A DNA stretch of 64,000 nt from Mesostigma viride (lineage: Eukaryota; Streptophyta; Mesostigmatophyceae; Mesostigmatales; Mesostigmataceae), in assembly GCA_009746045.1 (NCBI GenBank), contig RPFO01000436.1, positions 1,303,772 to 1,367,771 on the forward strand. Direction: 5' to 3'. Position numbers and translations under genes: made by a program. Numbering within the stretch: the stretch's first letter is position 1; each line of letters opens with the position of its first letter. The notes beneath the pieces are model-generated. The model saw only the letters and a list, made by a program, of their open reading frames with translations, was not told where the DNA came from and did not search any database. Positions 47,267-55,608 of this stretch are shown here, piece after piece.

Positions 47267-48763
47267 TGCGAGCAGTTCCGGCGGTGGGGTGGTCTACAGC
47301 TCCCTGACCTGCCTGGGGCCGATTGTGCCCGGCTGGCGACCCAGCGCGAAGCGCGGGGGTGGCGGACGACAGCTTTAACGTCTGGGGAGGACTGGGACCT
47401 GGAGCGCATGGAGGAGGGGGACTACAGCCTGCTGGATAGTGGCCACTGGCGTACGGCACTGTCCTACCGGTGGCGGGGGCACCCTAACCACATCAACGTC
47501 AAGGAGGCGATTGCTGCGACACAGGGGGTCGAGTGGTCGTGCCGGACCAACGCGTGTCGAGGTAAGCGAGTCGTCCGGCTCGTGGACTCCAGTGCTGTGG
47601 TGGGGGCGTTTGTCAGAGGGTCTTCCTACCGCCTCAACCAGCTGGTTCGGCGCTACTGCGCTCTGTCACTGGCTGGCGACATGCAGAGCCACTGGGTCTG
47701 GGTGGCTACCGACCACAACCCAGCTGACAAGGCCAGTCGGCGTGGCGCTTGGATTCCTGACTTGACCCGGTGTGGTGACGTGCATCCCAACCCTGGGCCT
47801 GAGGGGGCGCGACGCCCTCGGGACTTGGCACTTTTGGAGGGCACAGTCAACCCTGTGTCTACCTTGCCAGCGTACCGGCGCGCGGCGGCTGTCTACGTGG
47901 CGTGGGCGCCACCTGGCCCTGTCGACCCAGCTGACGCGGAAGCCATTTTCTGTGAGTGGATTTCTGCTGTCTACCATGCCAGAGGCGGGCGGGGGCGTAC
48001 CTTATGCCAGCACGCCAAGGCCTGTCTGCACCTGTACTACCCCGACATTGTTCGGAATTGGGTACTGGCGGACCGCCTGCTAGCAGGTTGGCAGCGGCTT
48101 GTTCCGGCTGTCAGCCCTCCGCCTATGCCCTGGCGCCTTTGCTATTTCACTGCCCTGTTGCTAGTTTCACGTCGACAGGTGCATTTGAGTGCGTTGATTA
48201 TTCTTGCTTTCCAGCAGTACTTACGCATTAGCGAGGCGCTAGGGCTGCGGGTTCGGGATGTGGCGCATCCCGGCCACCCCCTTCTCGAGCCAGGGCCCAT
48301 GGTCGGTGCCCTTGTGCTGCGCAACCCCAAAACTTCGCAGGGGGCGGCCCAGCACGTCCTCGTCCGGGATCCACTTTCTTTGTGGCTCCTGCGACGTCTG
48401 ACGACTGGCCAGCCCCCGGATGCACTCCTTTTTCGGGGCTTAACGTACAGCCAGGCTAGGCAGCAGTGGGAGGCTGTGCAGGCCCACATGGGCATCCCAG
48501 GGATGTTTTCTTTTCACAGCCTCCGGCATGGGGGGGCGACGCACGACGCCATCGCTGGCGAGTCGCCGGAGGCCATCCAGCTGCGCGGCCGGTGGGCTTC
48601 GGCCCTCTCCGTCACGCGCTACATTGGCCTCCACCGCAGCCTCCTGGGGCGTGACATCCCGCCCGCCCTCTGGGCTCAGGCCCTGGGTTTTGACCCACAA
48701 CACCTTGAAATGGCCTTTTTTTTACATAAATTATGGCCCATGGCAAGTTTATTGTCAGATTGA
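47266..48763 (+). CDS. E2 RNase H, 2A-like motif and tyrosine recombinase
   Basis: From the Met at 47408 the frame is open to 48763. RNase H motifs: HINVKEAIAATQGVEWS, RLVDSSAVVGAFVRG, DHNPADKASRRG; the first Asp motif lies upstream, out of phase. The 2A-like CGDVHPNPGP is at 47771-47800. YR: LRISEALGLRVRDV, KTSQGA, FHSLRHGGATHDAIAG (canonical HxxR), LRGRWASALS, VTRYIGLHRSLL with the Tyr nucleophile. E2 thus keeps the canonical YR histidine that E1, E3 and E5 lack. It lies on the same strand as E1, with no shared DNA-level repeats. Confidence 0.82.
47771..47800 (+). other. 2A-like motif of E2
   Basis: Encodes CGDVHPNPGP preceded by DLTR, at the same RNase H/YR boundary as in E1 and E3. It has His-Pro where the consensus has Glu-x, so activity is uncertain. 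Confidence 0.65.
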
Positions 48764-48813
48764 CCTAGGATTGGATCCCACCACTCCCCGGGATGTGTCT
48801 GGCTAGTGGTGGA

Positions 48814-49288
48814 GTAGTTGAGTCAAAATGTTAAGTTTACATGGTACTCCCTGCTTAAGTTAACTCCAGATCCAAGGCAAAAACTGGCCACCTAAACCAC
48901 TTGCACTTGCATAGAAACAATAGTTGATCTCAGATTATGCTGTAACTTTGCAGTGGTGATGAATAATAGTTGTTCTGACCTTGTACAAAGTTCTACGCCA
49001 TTTGGAGCCCTAGTTGGTGACAAATGCTAGCAAAATTTTGCTAGCATTTGTCATTAATGGCCATTTTAAATCAATATTTAACCCAAATAATGTCAGAATG
49101 CCACCAAAACTTATTGCCATCATGCCAGAACCTGAAGCAAGGTCTCAACAAGTCATGAGCAGAAATTCAGATCATGCAGAGCCCAAAATGGTGACCTTTG
49201 CCAGCAATTGTCACCATTTTTTGCTTTTTTACTCGCAATTTTAACAACATTACCCACCAAAACATTCTCCAAGCTGGGGCGCATCATT
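48814..49288. other. Spacer between E2 and E3; no gene seen
   Basis: Contains a 36-bp perfect palindrome (49018-49053) and a GGTGAC/GTCACC inverted pair nearby. It looks like a small non-autonomous element relic. Confidence 0.5.
49018..49053. repeat. 36-bp perfect palindrome, no loop
   Basis: Arm TGACAAATGCTAGCAAAA followed immediately by its exact reverse complement. Confidence 0.92.
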
Positions 49289-49433
49289 CCACTGTGCATT
49301 GCCTAGGTCCACTTCTGGTTGAAGGGCACCAGAACTTGTTTATTACACTATATGTTGAAGCCGACCGGACTTAGTAGACAGAGAGACATAAAATATTTTT
49401 TGGCAGTCCCTGGCCGCCGCTTCCACTTGACCC
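49289..49433 (-). repeat. B2 repeat of E3
   Basis: 145 bp, identical by eye to B1. On the coding strand it contains AATAAA followed by CAAGTTCTGGTGCC and ends GCACAGTGG. Confidence 0.92.
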
Positions 49434-49467
49434 CCCAAGACAAAACAGAAAAGGGTGGGTGGGTGGG

Positions 49468-49977
49468 GAAAACTGATAAGCTGGCTTGGCAGCCATCACC
49501 ACCTTGAAATACATCGCATCAACGTTGCATCCGTGACACACGCAAGTGCGGCGCCCCGCTGGCGCGGCGCTCCATGTAAGAATGACCTCAGAATACTACT
49601 GTACTAGATCTAGGACCCTGATACTACTTTATTCAACATTGTACTACATTTTTATGATGTCACACATGTTCTGTCATGCCAGAACCGTTCAGCAACCACC
49701 TGGCATATCTTGAGGGTCCCTGGATACTAGTTGAAGTAGATTGAACTAGTTTGAACTAGTTTGTACTACCTGTACTAACTTTGAACTAGTTCGAACTACA
49801 TCTGAGGCCCATCCAAGGCTGTCAGACCCTCCAGAGAGGGCGTGGCCACCCCGTTTGGCTCCCGCATGTCGACTTGCACCACTGGGCAACGGTGTAGCGC
49901 CTCCAAGGTAGCGGCGCACCTCCATCCCTCCGCTCCCCCAGGCAAAATCAGGGAATCCCGATCGTAAGATCAATCAT
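49468..49977 (-). repeat. A2 repeat of E3
   Basis: 510 bp; on the coding strand it starts ATGATTGATCTTACGATC and ends TTATCAGTTTTC. Includes CTAGTTCAAACTAG-type iterations. Confidence 0.92.
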
Positions 49978-50122
49978 CCACTGTGCATTGCCTAGGTCCA
50001 CTTCTGGTTGAAGGGCACCAGAACTTGTTTATTACACTATATGTTGAAGCCGACCGGACTTAGTAGACAGAGAGACATAAAATATTTTTTGGCAGTCCCT
50101 GGCCGCCGCTTCCACTTGACCC
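49978..50122 (-). repeat. B1 repeat of E3
   Basis: 145 bp, directly joined to A2 and preceded on the coding strand by the conserved box GGCCAGGTTGGAGATGCGGG. Confidence 0.92.
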
Positions 50123-50212
50123 GCATCTCCAACCTGGCCGCAGGCCGTACATCTGGAAACCGCGTCAGGAGCCATGGGAGGGCACATCCTTACCCTCCAG
50201 CTGGTGAAGCCC

Positions 50213-50240
50213 TAGCGTGTCCGCTAGAGTGCGCCTCACC
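50213..50240 (-). other. E3 3'-region hairpin (covarying family)
   Basis: On the coding strand: outer stem GGTGAGG/CTTCACC, bulge CGCACT, inner stem CTAGCG/CGCTAG, loop GACA, opposing GG. Outer pairs extend the core by a few bases on each side. Confidence 0.75.
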
Positions 50241-51155
50241 GAAGTATGGCCGAAATCTACGGCCCAAAGTGACGACGCCAGTCACGGGGGGCAGTCTGCC
50301 CGCGAGGTCCCACACCACCTGGGGCACCCGCACCTGCAGGGCGCGGTGGAGCCCCACGTAATGGTCCACGGACGAAAACTGGCGCCACCGGCCACGCTTT
50401 TGGATGTCCGCGATTGGTACCCCGCGCAGGTAGTCATGGGTGGCCCCCCCGTGGCGCATGCTGTAGGGTGAAAACATCCCCCGCAAGCCAAGGAGGTCCC
50501 AGGCGGCGTGCCACCGCCGCAAGAAACGGCTGTAGCTGAGTGCGCCAAAGAGCAGCTCCTCGTGCGCCCGCCCAGCACACAGGGCGCCAAGCAACGTGAG
50601 TGAAAGGGGCTCAACAACCACCACTGCCTGGGCCTGGCCCTTGGCTGTCTTGGGGTCGCGTAGCAGCAGCGCACCCTGGTTACTGGGCCCCAGGCGGAAG
50701 TCCCCGCGCAGAGCCACGTCCCCCACGCGAAGCTTGAACGCTTCTCCGATGCGCAAGTATTGCTGAAAAACAATGATGCAGCAGCAGGCAGCTAATATCG
50801 AGCCTTGTGCACGAAGAATGTTTGCCACGAGGTACAGTAGCTGCCACGGGACGGGGTGAGGGCTCTGCACGGGAACTCGTCGCGCCCAGCCGGCCAGCAA
50901 GCGACGCGCCTCGTACCACCCCTTAATCTCGTTGGGGAAGTACAGCTGCAGCCCGCATAATGCGCGCACAACCATGGTCCGGCTTCCCCCTTCCTCATAC
51001 ACGCTGACCAGCCACTCACAAAAGACGCCTTCCGCCTCCGTCTTGGCCACGGGAGCGAGGGGTTGACCATACTCCACGTACGCCCTCAGCGCTCGGTGAT
51101 ATGCAGCTAGCGTGCTGGGCTGCACAGTGGCCTCCAGCAATTCCTGCCGCCCATG

Positions 51156-51188
51156 TGGCCCCGGATTGCTCTCCACGTCGCCATCCGC
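51156..51188 (-). other. 2A ribosome-skipping motif of E3
   Basis: Encodes ADGDVESNPGP after VRNLT, at the RNase H/YR boundary. Identical at the protein level to E1 with several synonymous differences (for example GAC/GAT, AGC/AGT, AAT/AAC), indicating purifying selection on the peptide. Confidence 0.85.
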
Positions 51189-52297
51189 AGTGAGGTTGCG
51201 CACCCATCGACCACGACTGGGCGCGTCGGCCGGGTTGCGCTCCGACCTCACATACACCCAGTGGTAGCGGGTGTTGCTGGCCAGCCCTAGCGCGATCGCC
51301 CGGCGGCACCAGGCGTTCAGCCGGTAGGACGACGAACGCCCTTTGACGAGCGCACCGACAACTGCCGAATTGTCCACCAGCCGCACGTGACGTTGCTGCC
51401 AGTGAACCTGTGAGCGCAGGCCCCACTCGATCCCTTGCACAGCCGCACGAATCTCCTTCTCGTTGATGTGGGCCGAGGGATCGAGCCACCGGTGGGCAAG
51501 AGCGGTCCTCCACTGCGCCGCTGCCATGGCTCGGTGCTCAATCTCCCCTGTGCGCTCCACGCTGGCCGTCTCAGAGTCCACACAGAGCGTCTTCCAGCCC
51601 TTCCGCTCCCGACAGTTGGACAGGCCACGCACCGCAGGCGCCTCCCACCGGCTGTACACCACCCCAGAACCGTGGGTTGACGCATCAGTGGCCACCACGG
51701 TGCAGCTCAGGGGCTGGTCGCGCTGCGCATGCACCAGCGGGGCCAAGTCCATTGCAGCCTGGAGCTCTTCCCTTACACTACCCCACAGCCGATAGCTCCA
51801 GCCCCGCTTGTGCACCAGGACTTGCTGCAGCAAGCGGTAGGCGTGAAACCAGATGGACAGTAGACCCCGACGCAGCAAGTGGACCCACACCCACCGTCCC
51901 AGCAACGAGGCCAGTTGGTGGTAAGTGGCCCGTCCACGCCCCAGCATTGCCTGCGTGTCGCGCACCAAGGCCGCCATCCGGGCCGCGCTCGGCCGCATGG
52001 ACCCGTCCTGGCAGAACTCAATCCCCAAGATTTCCACCGGGCGCCCCTCCTCAGCTCTCTCCACCTTCTTCTCGTTGACCACCAACCCCTTGGGACCGTA
52101 GCTCTCCTCGCACGCCTTGGTGAGCACGGCGTTGGTCTCCTCCGCGCTCCGCCCATGGGTGACCCCCAGATCATCGATCATGACCAGCTGAGCGGGATGT
52201 GGGGGATCCTCCGGCAGCAGCCGCCACGCTGCACTGGCTGCGCTCTCCACCAACTCCAGCCGGTCCATGCCATCCCCGCGCACTGTGCGCACCCCCA

Positions 52298-52735
52298 TCA
52301 AGTGCATGGGATATGACAGCCCTCTCTTGGCATCGAGCACCCCGCCCCGTAGAGACAGTGCAGGTGGGCAACCTGTGCAAGGACCACCGAGTGGCTCCAG
52401 CCCATGACAAGGACCCGGAACCTGGGGTACAACTTTCGCCGTCGTCCCAGCTGGCCGACCTCATCGGACCACACGGGGGGCAGCGAGAAATAGGGGCGCC
52501 AGCTCTCAGGTACCTCGAACCGGTAATAGTAGGTGTCAAGGTCTGTCTTGCCCGAATAGCATGGCGCCCCCACACTCAGCTCAGCGACCTCGCCCAAGTT
52601 AGGCAGGTAACAGGTAGGCGGCTTGAGGAAGCGCCGGTTGCACGGCACCATATTCCCTATAAACCGCTGCCGTCGTTCGCTGGGCTCCACAACCCCGGGG
52701 TCTTTCTTGGGGACGGCAAAACAGCCGTTCACCAC
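52298..52735 (-). pseudogene. E3 RT, N-terminal palm region (middle frame)
   Basis: Frame MVNGCFAVPKKDPGVV, then CNRRFLKPPTCYLPNLGEVA, motif A SGKTDLDTYYYRFEVP, motif B LVMGWSHSVVLAQ. Upstream it must join EYSEEAP in the preceding frame; one base appears to be missing in a C4 run (E1 has the equivalent CCCCC). Downstream it joins the YR frame through a second one-base shift near 52340. Confidence 0.8.
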
Positions 52736-53352
52736 AGGGGCGCCTCCTCACTGTACTCGATCATCCGCGTCTCCGCCAGCCTGATGCTCAGTCGTGCGTA
52801 CGCCGCATCGCTTGCACAACCATGAGACACCCGGCCCCGCCGCATCCACGCCCCCGCCTCCGCGTCGCATCTTTGTAGAATGTTGTTTATGTCCTCATAC
52901 GTCCTCTGCCATGCCTCCGGCAGGCAGTCCAGCAGCTTGACACTACCTGCAGCTCCTCCTTTTGGCAGTGCCAGCCTCTCCGGGTCAATAATTTCGTATT
53001 GACCGCCCGGCCCGTATGGCGCGGGCTCTGCGTCCCCCGTGTCTGTCGCCTCCGCTACGGCGGTAAGCCGGCGGTTGTAGACGCGGGCAGCATCCTCCAT
53101 CCCTTGTAGGGCGGCCCTTTGGGCGACGGTGCAGGGGCTCGCAGTAATAGCCTGCTGCTGCACCGCCGGTCCACCGGACCGTTCCCGGGTCCTGCCCCAC
53201 AGCCAGTTCAGGCCCCTTGTGGCCCGCTCTTGACACCGCAGCCTTGCTCTGGCACGCAGAGCGCGCTGCAGCCTGCGGTTGGATCGCAGGCGGCTGCGGT
53301 CGAGCGGGGGGACCATCTTCACTGGCAGCGGGAGCACACCCCTGCCCCTCAC
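52729..53352 (-). pseudogene. E3 pol, 5' part (pre-RT region)
   Basis: The frame overlaps the gag end in the -1 phase and reads GQVRGRGVLPLPVKMVPPLD, RGLNWLWGRTRE, AQRAALQGMEDAARVYNRR, YGPGGQYEIIDPERLALPKG, RVSHGCASDAAYARLSIRLA, as in E1. It ends at the first frameshift (EEAPLW-stop). The function of the pre-RT region is unknown; it is conserved between E1 and E3. Confidence 0.78.
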
Positions 53353-54089
53353 TTGTCCTTTTTGGCCGCCGCCGCCGCCGCCGATGCCAGCTCCGCCTCC
53401 TGGCGAGCCGCCTTCCGCGCTGCCCGGGCTGCTGCGCTTCCAATAGTACTGCCCTCCACCAGTGGCAGCAGGTGCATCGCCCCGTTGTTCCAGCCGCTGG
53501 TCTTCTCCACCATGAGGAACGCCTCGACCACACGCGCCAGGTACTCGAAGCAGGCCAGCTCCGTCACCACATCCTCCCCCAGCTCTTGGATGGCCACATC
53601 CAGAATGTAGGTCAGGTTGTTGCACACCAGATGGTGCGTGCTGTTCTTCCACCCGCGGGGGGCTCCCGGTGCAGCCCCAACGCCCTCCTGCTCCTTGCGA
53701 AGGGCCAAGCGGGCCTGCAGGCTCCCGTGCGCGACCTGGCGCGCATCCAGCACCTGCAGCGGCAGCACCCTGTCGTCGCGGTCCTTGACCAACAGGCGCC
53801 AGGCCACTTTGAAAGCTCGCCGGGGGAGACGCACCCCCTTGGTGGTTCGGCGCAGGTCTCTCTCCCTCACACGCTCCCGCGATCGACGCGAGCTCCGCTG
53901 GGAGGAGTCCCGACTCGTGCTCCGGCTGCTGGACCGCTGCCGCTCCTTGCGACGCTCGCGGGAGCGATCCCGACGCCCCTTGGGCTCCGCAGAACGGCCC
54001 CTGCCATGCCCACGTCGCTCCCGGGACTTGTCGCGGCGCGACCGAGCGCCACCCCTGCCCCTGCCACGGCCTCTGCTCTCGCTGTCGGA

Positions 54090-54143
<54 letters not shown>

Positions 54144-54869
54144 GCCGCGACTCTCGTCGCTCCCACTGCTGGTGTCTGTCGAGCCTGGGCTGCTCCCGCG
54201 CCGCGCGCGTCTCTTCTCCTGGCGCTTGCTCTTCGGATGGCCCTTGCCCCCCTTGTCCTCGCGCTGGCTCTTCCCTTTCCTCGCGTCCCTCCTCTTCCCC
54301 CGCGCCAGGGCTTGCAACTCCGCTCCGATGAGCTCGCGGACGCCCGCCAGAAGGGCAGCATTCTCTGCCAGCTTTCGGTTCCTGCCCTGAGACTTCTTTC
54401 CCTTGGCGCGAGCAGCAGCAGGGGCCAGCTGCTCGCGCGCGTCCAAAAAATCCTCAGAGCTCGTCGCGTCCTCCTCTTCCTCGTCGGTGCCGTTGCTGGG
54501 AGGATCCTTTCGGGTCCTTTCGCCCCTGGCTGGACCAGTCTTCCCCTTGCCCCCAGTGGCCACTGGGGGCTTCTTCATCTCTAGAGTAATGGCCTTGCAC
54601 AACATGGAACCCATGTCGGAATCACTTGACCCCTCACTAATCTGGAGCCCTGCAGTCTTGAGAAACTGTCCCAAGGATGTCAAACGACCCTCAGACATAG
54701 TAGTAAGCCTTTGGGCCCAGTTTGGACCGAGATACTCAGTCAAGAACTTCAAAGTCGTTAACAGCTCCTTGCCCCCCTGAAAATACGATTTTTTCACATT
54801 TAATAAGAAATCTCGGTCTACTGCCTCAAGGGTGGTGTCTTCGTGATCACTAGCCATTATAGAATTCAA
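53349..54869 (-). CDS. E3 gag with RS domain
   Basis: 506-codon uninterrupted frame, starting MNSIMASDHEDTT (the second Met aligns with other copies). The N-terminal helical domain (TEYLGPNWAQRLTTMSEGRL) is followed by an acidic/Lys region, a 12-Ser run and a long RS-like tract (RSRRDKSRERRGHG, RRDRSRERRKERQRSSS, SRRSRERVRERD), then the conserved C-terminal domain (NLTYILDVAIQELGED, ELACFEYLARVVEAFLMVEK, AAARAARKAARQE). The RS repeats resemble SR-protein domains, suggesting nuclear import or RNA binding (inference). The CxxCxxxxCxC cluster of E1/E4 is not present. A1 lies ~230 bp upstream. Confidence 0.82.
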
Positions 54870-55098
54870 AGATGAAGAAATTTCTCACAACTAGGCTCAA
54901 TATTCCGCAATCTTGGAGACTGAGAAAAATTTCGGACTGAAAATTTGTCACTCAGTTCTACCTTGCGGACTTTTACTCCCGTTGCGCAAACCCGTCAAAA
55001 CTTGGTGCGAAAACCGTCAAAATGTTGTCGGCTATTGTCTCACGATTAGTTTGACACCAACTTTGTCAAAAACGGTGAAGTATTGCTCTAGTTGTGTT

Positions 55099-55608
55099 GA
55101 AAACTGATAAGCTGGCTTGGCAGCCATCACCACCTTGAAATACATCGCATCAACGTTGCATCCGTGACACACGCAAGTGCGGCGCCCCGCTGGCGCGGCG
55201 CTCCATGTAAGAATGACCTCAGAATACTACTGTACTAGATCTAGGACCCTGATACTACTTTTTTCAACATTGTGCTACATTTTTATGATGTCACACATGT
55301 TCTGTCATGCCAGAACCGTTCAGCAACCACCTGGCATATCTTGAGGGTCCCTGGATACTAGTTCAAGTAGATTGAACTAGTTTGAACTAGTTGGTACTAC
55401 CTGTACTAACTTTGAACTACTTCGAACTACATCTGAGGCCCATCCAAGGCTGTCAGACCCTCCAGAGAGGGCGTGGCCACCCCGTTTGGCTCCCGCATGT
55501 CGACTTGCACCACTGGGCAACGGTGTAGCGCCTCCAAGGTAGCGGCGCACCTCCATCCCTCCGCTCCCCCAGGCAAAATCAGGGAATCCCGATCGTAAGA
55601 TCAATCAT
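55099..55608 (-). repeat. A1 repeat of E3
   Basis: 510 bp, about six differences from A2. It lies at the 5' end of the element on the coding strand. Confidence 0.92.

Larger units (their letters stand above)
45389..48813 (+). mobile_element. E2: diverged YR retrotransposon, 5'-truncated, frameshifted
   Basis: Begins inside the gag C-terminus, fused to the 3' region of E1. Order gag end, RT, RNase H, 2A-like motif, YR. No A or B repeats recognised. A CCACCACT/AGTGGTGG inverted repeat (48778-48812) follows the YR stop. Confidence 0.8.
50190..52340 (-). pseudogene. E3 pol, 3' part: RT end, RNase H, 2A motif, tyrosine recombinase
   Basis: 716-codon open frame on the minus strand, joined to the upstream RT frame by a single frameshift near 52340. 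RT motif C VMIDDLG, thumb YHQLASLLGRWVWVHLL; RNase H VVATDASTHGSG, HINEKEIRAAVQGIEWGL, RLVDNSAVVGALVKG, ERNPADAPSRG; 2A DGDVESNPGP (51156-51188); YR LRIGEAFKLRV, KTAKGQ, YSMRHGGATHDYLRG (YxxR), KRGRWRQF, VDHYVGLHRAL. Close to E1 pol but clearly diverged throughout. The expected YR end is near 50290, and the frame then runs through the hairpin to 50190. Confidence 0.85.
49289..55608 (-). mobile_element. E3: structurally complete YR retrotransposon with split direct repeats
   Basis: Coding-strand order A1 (55608-55099), gag, pol, B1 (50122-49978), A2 (49977-49468), a pyrimidine-rich spacer, B2 (49433-49289). A1 and A2 are each 510 bp with about six differences; B1 and B2 are 145 bp with none seen. 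This A-ORFs-B-A-B arrangement is the split direct repeat of PAT/Ngaro/TOC-type elements. Pol has two frameshifts. A and B are related to, but clearly diverged from, those of E0/E1/E4/E5. Confidence 0.92.

Noticed and set aside
53217-54584. 455-codon plus-strand ORF with poly-Ala and poly-Leu
   Set aside because: Antisense of the RS-domain gag of E3.
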